Shown here piece after piece: positions 9,228 through 20,702 of a DNA stretch of 64,000 bases. Origin of the DNA: Acinetobacter celticus (GTDB lineage: Bacteria > Pseudomonadota > Gammaproteobacteria > Pseudomonadales > Moraxellaceae); assembly GCF_001707755.1 (NCBI RefSeq), contig NZ_MBDL01000001.1, positions 310,001-374,000 on the forward strand, in the 5' to 3' direction. The translations under genes and the position numbers were made by a program. Position 1 is the first letter of the stretch, and each line of letters starts with the position of its first letter. The notes beneath the pieces were generated by a model. It saw only the letters and a list, made by a program, of their open reading frames with translations, was not told the DNA's origin and ran no database searches.

Positions 9228-11027
9228 TTATTCATGCAAAACTTTATAGATGGTTCGCGCCATGACATCTCCCAATCCGGGCACCAGTTTTAATTCATTT
9301 TCTGAGGCTTTTAACACGCCCTGAATGCCACCAAAATGTGTAAGTAAGTCACGACGTCGTTTTGGCCCTAACCCCGGAATGACTTCTAACACAGACGAAC
9401 CACGCTTTTTGTCACGCTTGGCACGATGTTTAGTAATAGCAAAACGATGTGCTTCATCCCGCACCTGTTGAATTAAATGCAAGGCTTTATGATCTTCAGG
9501 TAACTGAACTTTTGTGCCGTCAGTAAAATGTAACGTTTCCAGTCCGGGCTTACGTCCCTCTCCTTTTGATACGCCCACCATAAATGCATCTAAATCGAGC
9601 TCTTGCATGACCTCCATGGCCATATGCAACTGACCTTTACCGCCATCAATTAATAATAAATCAGGTAACATATGCTTCTTATAACGTCGGGTCAGTGCCT
9701 GACGCATCGCTGCATAGTCATCGCCTTCGGTAATGTCATGAATAGAAAACTGACGATAATCGCGCTTGCGTGCACCACCTGCGTCAAAGACCACGCAAGA
9801 AGCAATGGTGGCTTCGCCCATGGTATGCGAAATATCAAAGCATTCAATGCTGTCAATTGGACGGCCTGTGACTTGCTCCAATTGATGAAAGCGCTCGTTT
9901 AACTCAAAATGATTGGCCAGTTTGCCTTTAATGGCATGTTGCACATTCATCTCTGCCAGTTCTAGCCATTCCGCACGGGTTTCACGCACTTTGTGTTTAA
10001 TCTGAATTTTCTTTTCAAATTGTTGATGTAGACCTTCTTCTAATTCTTTACGGTTCACAGGCTCTACATTTACAATCAGTTCAGATGGCACTTCATCGGC
10101 GACTTGAAAGTAAAAGTTCGCCATAAAATCAGACAGCATTTGTGCTAAATCATCACCCAACATGTCAGGAAAATAACTTTTTCCACCCAACATTTTGCCA
10201 TTACGCACATGCATAATTTGTACGCAAGTCACCCCTGCATGATAGGCAATGGCAATAATGTCGGCCTCGCCTTTCACTTTATAAATCGCCTGTTGCGCCT
10301 GTACGTCGCGAAGCAAAGCCATACGATCACGATAAAACACTGCTTTTTCAAATTCTAAAGCGTCGGCTGCCTCTTCCATTTTGGCAATCAGTTCTTGGTT
10401 CAGTTCCTTTGTATCACCCTGTAAAAAGCGGATCGAGTTATTCACGTCTTCTTGATAATCTTCTGCAGAAATCAAACCGACACAGGGTGCCGAACAGCGC
10501 TTAATTTGATATTGCAAACACGGTCTTTTACGCTGTGAAAAGTAGCTATTTTCACACTGGCGCACATTAAACAATTTTTGTAGTACCACCAAGGTGTCGC
10601 GGGCGTTATGCGCACTCGGGTAAGGGCCAAAGAACTTCCCCACTTGATGTTTACCTTTGCCTCGTCCACTGGCTATTCGCGGGTACGGTTTGTCTGCCGA
10701 AATAAAAATATACACATAGGACTTATCATCCCTTAACATAATGTTATACGGCGGGCGATGTAACTTAATTAAATTTTGTTCTAATAATAAGGCTTCTGTT
10801 TCTGAACGCACCACCAGTGTTTCAATATCATAAATACGCGCAACCAAGGCCTGCGTTTTTGGATGTTCAATGGTTTTGACAAAGTAGCTAGACACGCGGT
10901 TTTTTAAATTCTTGGCCTTGCCGACATACAATAGTTCGCCGTCTTTGCCCAACATTCGGTAAACCCCGGGCAAAGTGGTCATATGGGTTAAAATTTTTTC
11001 AATATTTTCACGCGCATTTTCGTTCAC
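9228..11027 (-). CDS. uvrC: Excinuclease ABC subunit C
   Basis: 599 residues, full length. UvrC makes the 3' and 5' incisions in nucleotide excision repair with UvrA and UvrB. The GIY-YIG nuclease domain opens the protein ('LPGVYRML...[14 protein letters not shown]'), a UvrB-binding UVR motif lies near residues 208-240, the RNase-H-like second nuclease shows '[19 protein letters not shown]' (Asp at about residue 397), and the C-terminus has paired helix-hairpin-helix motifs ('[18 protein letters not shown]', '[14 protein letters not shown]'). All key motifs are intact. Confidence 0.97.
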   Translation of the reverse strand: MNENARENIEKILTHMTTLPGVYRMLGKDGELLYVGKAKNLKNRVSSYFVKTIEHPKTQALVARIYDIETLVVRSETEALLLEQNLIKLHRPPYNIMLRDDKSYVYIFISADKPYPRIASGRGKGKHQVGKFFGPYPSAHNARDTLVVLQKLFNVRQCENSYFSQRKRPCLQYQIKRCSAPCVGLISAEDYQEDVNNSIRFLQGDTKELNQELIAKMEEAADALEFEKAVFYRDRMALLRDVQAQQAIYKVKGEADIIAIAYHAGVTCVQIMHVRNGKMLGGKSYFPDMLGDDLAQMLSDFMANFYFQVADEVPSELIVNVEPVNRKELEEGLHQQFEKKIQIKHKVRETRAEWLELAEMNVQHAIKGKLANHFELNERFHQLEQVTGRPIDSIECFDISHTMGEATIASCVVFDAGGARKRDYRQFSIHDITEGDDYAAMRQALTRRYKKHMLPDLLLIDGGKGQLHMAMEVMQELDLDAFMVGVSKGEGRKPGLETLHFTDGTKVQLPEDHKALHLIQQVRDEAHRFAITKHRAKRDKKRGSSVLEVIPGLGPKRRRDLLTHFGGIQGVLKASENELKLVPGLGDVMARTIYKVLHE

Positions 11028-11419
11028 TGGCTACCTATCATTCATTTTAAAATATTCGGGTCGCAACCACATCTTATATAATGTGATGCTTTTCAGCGCA
11101 TTTTCAATGCGTACTAAAAGCAATTTCGCCATGTGCAGAACAAGCGCTTGATTACTAAAACATGCTTATTGCAAAAAATGCAGTGTGTGACTCACAGACA
11201 AAACCAGAGCCTATTTTTATCAAAGCTACGATATTCCTTATGGCGCATGTCATTTGGCCCATAAAGTACGCATAGAGCTTGAACCCAGTTGAGTGCTAAT
11301 TTTTTTGAATGACCCAGAAAAACCTATTAACTTCAGCGAAAGCAAATAGCATTTGGGGCATTCAGCCAAGTCCGTGGCAAAAAATAGAGGACTTAGCCTG
11401 CTCTATTTGACCTTATCTC
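11028..11419. other. Intergenic region between uvrC and the PH-like gene
   Basis: 392 bases. I see no reading frame of note, no clear terminator and no repeat. The uvrC promoter should lie at its left end. Confidence 0.5.
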
Positions 11420-11836
11420 TTAGACCTTTAAAGGCTGATTCAATGCATCACAAAAAGCTTGCTGATTTCTAGGTGAAACCAAGACAAATTTAGATTCACC
11501 TTCTTTTAAATAGTCTACTTTTAGCCGTTTTAAAGACAATGCAGGTGAAGCCACCGAATTATTGGTTTTGCTGATACTTTGAATCTCGGAACGCTTAATT
11601 TTCCATGTTAAAAACAGGCAACGAATACTGAGATATTCTTCATCTACTGTATATTTGGTATTCCACGCAGGCCACCAAACAAACGCCATCGTCATGACAT
11701 AAACTGCCGCATGTACTGGAAATTGCAATAACGTCCCTTTGGCCTGCATGGTCAAAAGCAGTTGCAATAACAGCCCCGTTAAACAAATTAAAAAACCAAG
11801 CACCCACCAATCTATTTTTGAACGAAAAATTTGCAT
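11420..11836 (-). CDS. Small membrane protein with bacterial PH-like domain (YyaB-like)
   Basis: 138 residues. Two membrane helices (about 11-30 and 41-60) are followed by a domain starting 'TKYTVDEEYLSIRCLFLTWKI' and containing 'IQSIS' and 'ALSLKRLKVDY', which is the pattern of the YyaB-like bacterial PH domain (bPH_4). Function unknown. Separate from its neighbours by about 390 bases on each side. Confidence 0.6.
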   Translation of the reverse strand: MQIFRSKIDWWVLGFLICLTGLLLQLLLTMQAKGTLLQFPVHAAVYVMTMAFVWWPAWNTKYTVDEEYLSIRCLFLTWKIKRSEIQSISKTNNSVASPALSLKRLKVDYLKEGESKFVLVSPRNQQAFCDALNQPLKV

Positions 11837-12328
11837 AATTTCCCCTAGTTATTCATTCATCTTACCCAAATTCCAAATATATGCATGCCTTTCTGCATAA
11901 AAAAGCGGTTTAAAAAATTGAAATCAAATGCAGGCGAATCCTCCACGCTAAAATGACAATGCACGGCATAAAAACGACATATTTTTTTTTGCCTCTTTGA
12001 TGAGTATTGACATTTTTGACCAATTTTTAGGCTTGGAATTTTAATTTTTTGGTTATTTTTGACTGTAGCTAATTACATATTAGAAATAAAAATATGAGTT
12101 GAAACAGATATTTCTATATATGATGTACCTGAAGACCACAGCAAATGCATTGAATAGCAAGGAATCTTCCAATAAAAATTGATGACCCTTGCGTCACGGC
12201 TTGATATAACTTGTTATGTTCTTTTTGGATATAGTTATCGTAAGATTAGCGAAGCATAAAGTGCGCTGGAATTGCGTACACGCTTCAAAACATCAACTTA
12301 GAAGTCCTCCAAAATAAGGAGATCAGGC
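11837..12328. promoter_or_regulatory. Upstream regulatory region of fadBA
   Basis: 492 bases, AT rich, without genes. It contains the palindrome TGACCCTTGCGTCA at 12183-12196, matching 13 of 14 bases with the one upstream of the thioesterase gene, directly before a TTGATA-like -35 at 12201. A good Shine-Dalgarno (AAGGAG, 12316-12321) precedes fadB. No confident -10 could be fixed. Confidence 0.4.
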
Positions 12329-14482
12329 ATGATCCACGCTGGCAATGCGATTACCGTCCAAATGCTTTCGGACGGAATTGCAGAATTCCGCTTTGACTTA
12401 CAAGGTGAGTCGGTCAACAAATTCAACCGTGCAACGATTGAAGATTTTAAAGCTGCGATTGCTGCTGTTAAAAACAACAGCGAAGTTAAAGGCTTAATCG
12501 TAACTTCAGGCAAATCTACATTTATCGTTGGTGCAGACATCACTGAATTCGGTGAAAACTTTGCACAGGGCGAACAAGCAATTGTTGAGTGGGCAATGCC
12601 TGTTCACGACATTTTCAACAGCTTCGAAGACTTAGACATTCCAAAAGTTGCTACCATTAATGGTATGGCTTTGGGTGGCGGTTTTGAAATGTGCTTGGTC
12701 TGTGACTACCGTGTCATGTCAGAAGCGGCGCAAGTCGGCCTGCCTGAAATCAAACTGGGCATTTACCCTGGTTTTGGCGGTACAGTTCGTTTAAGTCGTG
12801 TCATTGGTATCGACAATGCAGTTGAATGGATGGCGATGGCCAATCCGAAGAAACCTGCTGCCGCACTGAAAGATGGTGCTGTTGATGCTGTGGTTGCTGC
12901 CGACAAACTTCAAGCTGCTGCCATTGATTTAGTGAAGCAAGCGCTTGCTGGCCGTGTAGACTGGAAAGCAAAACGCCAAGAAAAACTAGACCCAATTAAA
13001 TTAAACCCATTAGAACAAATGATGGCGTTCAATTCGGCAAAAGGGGCGGTTCTTGCTAAAGCAAATCCTGCGCAATACCCTGCGCCGAAACTTCTTCTTG
13101 ATTCGCTACAAGCAGGTGCAAGCCTTCCACGTAATGAAGCATTAAAAGTAGAAGCCGAAGGTTTTGCCAAAGCTGCCGTGACACCACAAGCAGGTGCATT
13201 GATTGGTTTATTCATCAATGACCAAGTGGTGAAAAAAACTTCTAAAAAGCATGAAAAAGGTGCGCACCCTGTCAACCAAGCTGCTGTATTGGGCGCGGGT
13301 ATTATGGGTGGCGGTATTGCTTACCAAGCCGCCAGCAAAGGCACACCAATTATCATGAAAGATATTGGTAACCCGCAACTTGCATTGGGTATGTCTGAAG
13401 CGACCAAATTGTTGACCAAACAAGTTGAACGCAAAAAAATGACTGCTGCAAAAATGGGTGAAACACTGTCTCGCATTCGTCCAACTTTAAGCTTAGATGA
13501 GTTTAAAGATGTAGATATCGTGATTGAAGCAGTCACTGAAAATCCAAAAATCAAAGCTGCTGTACTTGCAGACACTGAAAAATCAGTGCGCGAAAACACC
13601 ATTATTGCGTCAAATACATCGACAATTTCAATTACACGTTTGGCAGAAAGCTTACAACGTCCTGAAAACTTTGTCGGTATGCACTTCTTTAACCCAGTAC
13701 ACATGATGCCATTGGTTGAAGTGATCCGTGGTGAGAAAACATCTGCTGAAGCCATTGCAACGACTGTTGTTCTTGCTCAGAAAATGGGTAAAACACCAAT
13801 CGTGGTTAACGACTGCCCGGGCTTCCTTGTGAACCGTGTGTTGTTCCCTTACTTCGGCGCATTTGACCTATTACTGAAAGACGGTGCTGACTTCCAGCAA
13901 GTCGACAAAGTCATGGAAAAATTCGGCTGGCCAATGGGCCCTGCTTATCTTATCGACGTTGTTGGTATTGATACAGGCGTTCACGGTGCAGAAGTCATGG
14001 CAGAAGGTTTCCCTGACCGCATGAAGCCTGACTACAAAGGCGCAATCGAAATCATGTATGAAAACAAACGTCTGGGTCAAAAGAACGACATTGGTTTCTA
14101 CAAGTATGAGCTTGACCGTAAAGGTAAAAAAGCCAAGGTTGTTGATGCGACTGCTTATGAGCTTGTTGCAACAATGGCAACTGCTGAAAAGCATGAGTTT
14201 GATGCACAAGAAATCATTGACCGTATGATGCTGACTTTCTGTAACGAAACTGTTCGTTGCCTAGAAGACAACATCGTCGCGACTGCTTCTGAAGCAGATA
14301 TGGCCATGATTATGGGTGTAGGTTTCCCTCCATTCCGCGGTGGTCCATGCCGTTACATCGATCAAACAGGTGTTGCTGAATATGTTGCGCTTTGCGACAA
14401 ATATGCCCACCTTGGCAAAGCTTATGAAGCGCCGCAAATGTTGCGTGACATGGCAGCTAACAACAAAAAATTCTACGGTTAA
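12329..14482 (+). CDS. fadB: Fatty acid oxidation complex subunit alpha
   Basis: 717 residues. Multifunctional beta-oxidation enzyme: N-terminal enoyl-CoA hydratase/isomerase (residues 1-190, oxyanion-hole '[13 protein letters not shown]'), then 3-hydroxyacyl-CoA dehydrogenase with NAD-binding '[14 protein letters not shown]' (about residue 318) and '[15 protein letters not shown]' with the catalytic His region, and the C-terminal dehydrogenase domains ending in '[14 protein letters not shown]'. It forms an alpha2-beta2 complex with FadA, encoded 12 bases downstream. All motifs are intact. Confidence 0.97.
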   Translation: MIHAGNAITVQMLSDGIAEFRFDLQGESVNKFNRATIEDFKAAIAAVKNNSEVKGLIVTSGKSTFIVGADITEFGENFAQGEQAIVEWAMPVHDIFNSFEDLDIPKVATINGMALGGGFEMCLVCDYRVMSEAAQVGLPEIKLGIYPGFGGTVRLSRVIGIDNAVEWMAMANPKKPAAALKDGAVDAVVAADKLQAAAIDLVKQALAGRVDWKAKRQEKLDPIKLNPLEQMMAFNSAKGAVLAKANPAQYPAPKLLLDSLQAGASLPRNEALKVEAEGFAKAAVTPQAGALIGLFINDQVVKKTSKKHEKGAHPVNQAAVLGAGIMGGGIAYQAASKGTPIIMKDIGNPQLALGMSEATKLLTKQVERKKMTAAKMGETLSRIRPTLSLDEFKDVDIVIEAVTENPKIKAAVLADTEKSVRENTIIASNTSTISITRLAESLQRPENFVGMHFFNPVHMMPLVEVIRGEKTSAEAIATTVVLAQKMGKTPIVVNDCPGFLVNRVLFPYFGAFDLLLKDGADFQQVDKVMEKFGWPMGPAYLIDVVGIDTGVHGAEVMAEGFPDRMKPDYKGAIEIMYENKRLGQKNDIGFYKYELDRKGKKAKVVDATAYELVATMATAEKHEFDAQEIIDRMMLTFCNETVRCLEDNIVATASEADMAMIMGVGFPPFRGGPCRYIDQTGVAEYVALCDKYAHLGKAYEAPQMLRDMAANNKKFYG

Positions 14483-14494
14483 GGAGCAACGTGA

Positions 14495-15667
<1,173 letters not shown>

Positions 15668-15687
15668 TTCTTAAATACGTGAGATAA

Positions 15688-15716
15688 AGAAAACCCCGCT
15701 TATTGCGGGGTTTTCT
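15688..15716 (+). terminator. Bidirectional terminator after fadBA
   Basis: GC-rich stem AAACCCCGC / GCGGGGTTT with TTATT loop, T tail on plus and A run before it, so it can serve both fadA and the converging gene that ends at 15716. Confidence 0.9.
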
Positions 15717-16645
15717 TAAAAGCTATTTAAAAGATTTTCTTTTATTTCTTTTACTTCATTTTTATATAACTCTCTACCTATCCATTTTGTGGCATATGTT
15801 TTGGCTAATTTACTCTCTAAAAATTCTCTTTTTTCATTGACACAAAAGGTACTTAGTGAATTGTAGAAATATATTTTATTATTTTGCTCATCTGTAGAGA
15901 TATGCAGAATTGAAACTAGTTCTATATATTTAATCAAATCATTATGTTGTTCTCTTTTAAATAAAATGACTGAATGCCCTGCCTCACAATTCTGAAAAAG
16001 TTGTTTCGCATGACGTTCTTTTATAAAGAACCAATCAACACTATTATTATCATTTACTAAGGTCTGTGATTGAACCTCGATCTGCTCATAATCTCCCTTA
16101 TAATCCTTTTCATAAGTTCCTAGAGCCCAATATTTTTTAATTAATTCAGTTTGCTTAAATCTCTCACGGGGAACTACCATCTTTTGCTTTACTGGTAACG
16201 CTTTTAAACGGCTAACCTCATCACTATTAAGTAAAATAGTTTTTTTGTCTTTCTGTATTGATATTAAAATTTCTTGACCTTTATTGAGTAGATGTGGCTG
16301 ATCTACATAAGAAACTATTACACCCGCTTCTATTAAGTTTTCTTTAGAATTCTTAGAAATATTTGCTGATCCTATGTAAATATATTCGTCAAAAATAATT
16401 AGCTTAGTATGTAAAGTAGGATTTGAGTAAAGTATTACACCTTTCTCCAATAGTTTTTCTAATAAATCAGCTGATGTGCCACCACTTTCAATTACATGAT
16501 CTGATGCATTGACAATAAGTAGGTCACCTTCTAAAAACTCTAAATCTTCATCACTTGAAACATACGAAATCGCAGCTCTCCTAAATTGGCTTTTTTTACT
16601 AAGATTACTGAGATTCCCCCATAATTCTTCAGAATATATATTCAT
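15716..16645 (-). CDS. Phospholipase-D-like (single HKD motif) protein, unknown function
   Basis: 309 residues. Residues about 99-115, 'HTKLIIFDEYIYIGSAN', form an HKD motif (H-x-K-x4-D-x6-GSAN) of the phospholipase D superfamily; the preceding 'RAAISYVSSDEDLEF' resembles the opening beta strand of PLD-like nucleases. Only one HKD motif is present, so an active enzyme would be a dimer. The C-terminal 180 residues are charged and unrecognised. Codon use is clearly more AT rich than the neighbouring fadA and tehB, which suggests horizontal acquisition. PLD-like proteins of this shape include nucleases such as NgoFVII; nuclease versus lipase cannot be decided here. Confidence 0.6.
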   Translation of the reverse strand: MNIYSEELWGNLSNLSKKSQFRRAAISYVSSDEDLEFLEGDLLIVNASDHVIESGGTSADLLEKLLEKGVILYSNPTLHTKLIIFDEYIYIGSANISKNSKENLIEAGVIVSYVDQPHLLNKGQEILISIQKDKKTILLNSDEVSRLKALPVKQKMVVPRERFKQTELIKKYWALGTYEKDYKGDYEQIEVQSQTLVNDNNSVDWFFIKERHAKQLFQNCEAGHSVILFKREQHNDLIKYIELVSILHISTDEQNNKIYFYNSLSTFCVNEKREFLESKLAKTYATKWIGRELYKNEVKEIKENLLNSF

Positions 16646-16815
16646 AAAATTTCGTATCCTTTTAAGCTATTTAATTAGAATTTATCAAGAAATTTTAACT
16701 TAATTAAGTTATTTAAAAAATTTTGAGCAGTTGTGCAAGCTGAGAAAAAAGCTGGTACTAGTACTTTAGAAATCTGCTTAAAATTATTTTGATCGAAGTA
16801 CCTTTAATGGTAATT

Positions 16816-17688
16816 CTAAACTTTCTGCGCCAACAACGTCGCAAAATGCTGTTTAATCCGCTTGCCCTGTTCATCGACCCGATGCAACTCACCTACGTTT
16901 TCATTGTATTTCACAATGTTCCAACCTTCGTATAAGGCACTTAACTCCCCTGTTTTAAACGCAAAAGGAAAATCAGCCTGTACAGGTATATCATCGGTAT
17001 CCATCGCACAAACAATTAAGTTAAAACCATTCACTTCAGTTGCTTGTTGCATCTGAGCAATCAGTGGTTTCACCGTTTGAGCTTCTAAAAACATCATCAC
17101 CACGGTACAGCAAATAAAGTCATATTTGCCTGTAATACTAGGGTCAACATTTAAATCACGCTGTTGCACCTGAATATTTTCAATACCTTCAGTCGCTATA
17201 ATCTGCTGTAACTTTTGCAAACTACTCGCATTGACATCCCAAGCGTCCACCTCAAAATTGTGCTGGCTCAGCTGACTTAGGTACAGTGTATTACGCCCCT
17301 GTCCGCAACCGACATCTAAAGCACGACCGCCTTGCAAATACGGCACAGCAGCCAAAAGTTCTGAGTGCGTAGGAGACAGCTGATATTTTTTATAAAAATA
17401 ATCTTGTGGCATACAGTAAAATTGCAGTTGGCATTCAATGTCATCACTGGTCGAAACAATTTTGTGCCACGCTTGCGGTTCAATAAACGGCGACTGTTGC
17501 TCAGCACTAAAAATATGCTCAGACTGCACAGCACCTGCCTCATCTAAAAAAGTAAACTTCAGTTCGCCTTTGTACACCTTTAACTTGGCCCAAGTACCCG
17601 CTTTGGTATTATGTTGATTTTTAAATCCCTGTGGAATAGTACCTGCTGTCCACACTGGAAGTTCTTTATAACAAATCAAATCTTGCAT
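16816..17688 (-). CDS. tehB: SAM-dependent methyltransferase TehB with N-terminal cupin-like domain
   Basis: 290 residues from the ATG at 17688; a GTG 15 bases upstream is possible. The N-terminal ~95 residues ('LPVWTAGTIPQGFKNQHNTKAGTWAKL') are the DUF1971/cupin-like domain found in long TehB proteins such as that of Haemophilus; the rest is a Rossmann methyltransferase with 'GGRALDVGCGQGRNTLYLS' (SAM-binding motif I). TehB detoxifies tellurite and other chalcogen oxyanions by SAM-dependent methylation. Not next to a tehA gene. Confidence 0.85.
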   Translation of the reverse strand: MQDLICYKELPVWTAGTIPQGFKNQHNTKAGTWAKLKVYKGELKFTFLDEAGAVQSEHIFSAEQQSPFIEPQAWHKIVSTSDDIECQLQFYCMPQDYFYKKYQLSPTHSELLAAVPYLQGGRALDVGCGQGRNTLYLSQLSQHNFEVDAWDVNASSLQKLQQIIATEGIENIQVQQRDLNVDPSITGKYDFICCTVVMMFLEAQTVKPLIAQMQQATEVNGFNLIVCAMDTDDIPVQADFPFAFKTGELSALYEGWNIVKYNENVGELHRVDEQGKRIKQHFATLLAQKV

Positions 17689-17838
17689 AAGCTTATTTCC
17701 CACAATGCGTTGTTCAGTGAATATATTTCAATCACACTATTTTATAATCATATTGTCGCTATTTTTGAAATTTTAATGTTAGGCTTGAGGACAATAAAAA
17801 TACATTTTTATAAATTTCAAATGATTTGGAGTCGACAG

Positions 17839-18537
17839 ATGCTTTCATCACTAATAAAAACCATCGCGAGTTTAGCAATGGTTGGAACTTTTTTAACAGG
17901 TTGTGCCACCTCTACTTTAATTCAAAAAGATCACCGTACCCATACACGTGACGTTAAAACCTTATTAGTTGATGATCAAGTGGTGGCTTTTGGGAAACTT
18001 GCGCAAGTGCAAAGTCATTTGCCGGCAGATAGTCTTGTGATTGCTGGATACAAAAACAGCTACGTTTTAACCCAAGGTGGTGCACAGTTTATTCGACTAA
18101 TCAATAAATTAGATGCCAAAAATATTCAAATGACCAAGGAACTAAGCTTCTATTCAGAAAAAAATGACGGGCATTTTTCAGGAACTTTACCTTTGTCTTA
18201 TGTCAAATTACAGGAAGATATTAATAAAAAAGATCTGGAGTTTTATATTGAAAACGGCGCAGAGGAATGTTCAACCTCAAGTGATAAACGAATGAATGCA
18301 CAGCGCTTTTGTTTTAATTTAAAACTTGCTGGAGTGGTTTATCCCGTTGCTGGAAACATTGCGTCCCTTAAAGCACTCAGCAAACCCTATCAAGTCAATA
18401 TTTATACAATGAAAGAGGAAAGTTATCAAAGTAAGTCTGGACTCAACCCTTTACAAAAATTGGTATTATTTCCCTTTGCCGTTGCAATTGATGTCATAAG
18501 CTTGCCCTTTCAAGCTGCTGAAAAAATTTTCGACTAA
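17839..18537 (+). CDS. Hypothetical lipoprotein
   Basis: 232 residues from the ATG at 17839, chosen because TTGGAG lies 8 bases before it and the product then starts with a proper lipoprotein signal peptide ending in 'LTGC' (Cys at about residue 22). The mature part has no domain I recognise; it ends with a hydrophobic-amphipathic tail ('LVLFPFAVAIDVISLPFQAAEKIF'-like, residues 207-230). Likely outer- or inner-membrane anchored, facing the periplasm. Monocistronic. Confidence 0.7.
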   Translation: MLSSLIKTIASLAMVGTFLTGCATSTLIQKDHRTHTRDVKTLLVDDQVVAFGKLAQVQSHLPADSLVIAGYKNSYVLTQGGAQFIRLINKLDAKNIQMTKELSFYSEKNDGHFSGTLPLSYVKLQEDINKKDLEFYIENGAEECSTSSDKRMNAQRFCFNLKLAGVVYPVAGNIASLKALSKPYQVNIYTMKEESYQSKSGLNPLQKLVLFPFAVAIDVISLPFQAAEKIFD

Positions 18538-18815
18538 TCGTATTTAAATATTCATTCTCAATATAAAAATTTCAAAAAAATATGGAATTTTTATATTGAA
18601 ATGAAAAAAAATGAATAAATAATATGTAGATAAATATTCCAAAAGATAAACTCAGAATGTAAACCATTTGAAACATTGTGTTATCTCTGTGTAATTTTGG
18701 TTGATTATTCACACAAAATTAGACCAATTCGCAAGCAATCCCCCTCATTCTTGTTTCATAAACGCTAACATAGTCAGTTCACTTTAACCTAATCATTAAA
18801 TTCAGGATGCTACCC

Positions 18816-19262
18816 ATGAATACGATTAAAACTGCTCTGACAATTGCTTTAGTTGCTGCTACAACTTCAGCTATGGCAACCACTGCTGTTCAACCACAAA
18901 CAGCGACAATTGCAGACGTTGCAAAAGTTCAAGCAGAACAAGTTCAAACGACAACTGTAAATGCAGTTAAAGCTCAAGCGGCTAATGCTGAAAAAGCAAC
19001 AATTGCTAAAGTTGCAGAAGTAAAAGATGCTGTCGCAACTCAAGTAGAAACAGTTAAAACTGAAACCGTAGCACAAGCGACTGATGCTAAAGATGCGATT
19101 GTTGCGAAAGCTGAAGCGATTGAAACAACAACTGTAGAAGCTAAAGATGCTGCTGTTGCGCAAGTTACAGAAGTTAAAGACGAAGCAATTGCTCAAACTG
19201 CTGATGTAAAAACTGAAGAGAAAAAAGGTTTCTTCTCTTGGTTCAAAAAAAGTGCTGCTTAA
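18816..19262 (+). CDS. Secreted Ala/Thr/Val/Lys-rich helical repeat protein
   Basis: 148 residues from the ATG at 18816 (AGGA 9 bases before it). A signal peptide ('ALTIALVAATTSAMA', cleavage about residue 22) is followed by ~110 residues made almost only of A, V, T, K, E, Q and D in loose repeats of the type V-K-A-x-x-A-x-x-x-T, and a conserved-looking tail 'KKGFFSWFKKSAA'. The pattern predicts long amphipathic helices like LEA or apolipoprotein-like proteins. Location would be periplasm. Function unknown; a stress or envelope role is only a guess. Confidence 0.7.
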   Translation: MNTIKTALTIALVAATTSAMATTAVQPQTATIADVAKVQAEQVQTTTVNAVKAQAANAEKATIAKVAEVKDAVATQVETVKTETVAQATDAKDAIVAKAEAIETTTVEAKDAAVAQVTEVKDEAIAQTADVKTEEKKGFFSWFKKSAA

Positions 19263-19283
19263 TTCTAATTAAGCCCAGCGTTT

Positions 19284-19309
19284 AAAAATGTCCTTCGGGG
19301 CATTTTTTT
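19284..19309 (+). terminator. Terminator with UUCG tetraloop
   Basis: AAAAATGTCC-TTCG-GGGCATTTTT, T rich tail, 22 bases after the helical repeat gene. Confidence 0.85.
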
Positions 19310-19320
19310 AATTCTGCCAA

Positions 19321-19605
19321 TTAAACTGCATATTGATGTAGCAATGCACCTTTGAGCCAAGCCAAATAGGGTTTTTCATCCAAAAAATCGGGTGCTTCAC
19401 TGGTGTCTAAACGATAAAAATGTTTATCCATTTCAATGACAATTTGCTCCGTCAAATGCCAATCTTCAATGAGCTTAAAATATAAACTAAAGAAAAAACG
19501 ATTTTTTCCCCAGTTACTTAGGCTTTCTAATTTTGGATAATGATTATTTTCTAAAAAAGCGGAATAGGCTGGCTGAATATCATCCATTGCGCGTACTGTT
19601 TTCAT
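19321..19605 (-). CDS. Hypothetical protein
   Basis: 94 residues, acidic, with several aromatic residues ('NRFFFSLYFKLIEDW', 'YLAWLKGALLHQYAV'). No motif recognised. Retained as real because codon use resembles neighbouring core genes and it fills the space between two terminated units. Confidence 0.5.
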   Translation of the reverse strand: MKTVRAMDDIQPAYSAFLENNHYPKLESLSNWGKNRFFFSLYFKLIEDWHLTEQIVIEMDKHFYRLDTSEAPDFLDEKPYLAWLKGALLHQYAV

Positions 19606-19699
19606 GACTTCACCTGCTTAATTGATGCCAATATGAGGTAACTTTTCTACTCTAAAATACAATTTTGAAAACTTCATGACACGTGCATACAATATTCAA

Positions 19700-20449
19700 T
19701 TATAACTTTTCAGCAATCTCCTCTTGATTTTGAACACTGACTTGCTTCATTTGCTTATTCAAGGCCAAAATCTCTTTATACAGCGTATTGAACTGTTGTA
19801 AAGGTTCATCTTCATAAAACATAAAAATCTTATTACGTTGTTCCCATTTATTATTTTTCAGTACCGCAAAAATAGCATCTGCTTTGGCCAAAATTTGCTT
19901 TTCTAATTCAAACAAAGCGTTTGCGTCATCACTCTGCTGACTGTCTCTTAAACTTTCTGTGAGCTGGCGCCGATACTTACTTTTAATGGGTAAATTTTTG
20001 GCTTGTTCTAAGCTGTTTTCTTCAAATTTTTTGGTTTTAAGTTCATAAGCATCCACCACGGCATGGACATTTTTCAACATTTTTTCTGTTGCCTGATAGT
20101 TTTTCTTTTTATCTGCCGACAAGCGATTAATATCTAAAAATTTATCCCACTGTAGTGCTTTTAAATCACGAATATAGCTATTGCGCGCTTCTGCACTTTG
20201 AATCATTTGCGTCAAGATAAAATTTGCCATAATTTGATAATCGCCTTCTAGCCGAGGGTCTGTGACATCGACCTGAATGAGCTTGGAAGGATTTTTGGCT
20301 TGGTCAAAAATTTGCTCGGTTTTTTCAAGCAAAACCACTTGATAGGTCTGCAACTGCTCGACTTCTTTTTGTTGCACACGATATTGATAAAACATGCCAC
20401 CAAAAACTAAAACAGTGGCAACTGTTAAAATAATAAAGATACGTGGCAT
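19700..20449 (-). CDS. Hypothetical membrane-anchored coiled-coil protein
   Basis: 249 residues from the ATG at 20449 (preceded by GGAG), giving 'MPRIFIILTVATVLVFGGMFY' as an N-terminal membrane anchor. The longer frame to 20521 has no ribosome site. The rest is charged and helical (K, Q, E rich), probably coiled coil in the periplasm. It resembles DUF3053-like or other Moraxellaceae envelope proteins in shape only; I cannot name it. Confidence 0.6.
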   Translation of the reverse strand: MPRIFIILTVATVLVFGGMFYQYRVQQKEVEQLQTYQVVLLEKTEQIFDQAKNPSKLIQVDVTDPRLEGDYQIMANFILTQMIQSAEARNSYIRDLKALQWDKFLDINRLSADKKKNYQATEKMLKNVHAVVDAYELKTKKFEENSLEQAKNLPIKSKYRRQLTESLRDSQQSDDANALFELEKQILAKADAIFAVLKNNKWEQRNKIFMFYEDEPLQQFNTLYKEILALNKQMKQVSVQNQEEIAEKL

Positions 20450-20652
20450 ATCAGGCTCCGAATCCTGTTTTTTACAGTTTAATTCTAAAACAACAAAATG
20501 GCGAATAAATATACAAACCATAAAGGTTCAGGTTTTAAATTCAAACTCTTTTTGTCGTTTTAAAAAGTTTGAATTTAAAAAAATATCGGCAAAAACTTTG
20601 AATTTAAAATACAAAATGACTCTGCTCAAAGTTAAATCAACCTGTAAAACAT

Positions 20653-20684
20653 AAAAAAACCGCATTAAGATTGCGGTTTTTTTG
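20653..20684. terminator. Bidirectional terminator
   Basis: AAAAAAACCGCA-TTAAGA-TTGCGGTTTTTTT; placed 20 bases after the stop of the minus-strand gene at 20703. Confidence 0.85.
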
Positions 20685-20702
20685 AATTTAAAACTTTGTC
20701 AT

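Noticed and set aside
12910..13275. 121-codon antisense frame within fadB
   Set aside because: Shadow of the strongly coding fadB sequence; no independent support.
18867..19196. 109-codon antisense frame in the helical repeat gene
   Set aside because: A Cys/Phe/Ser-rich mirror of the repetitive GCN codons on the other strand; no ribosome site.
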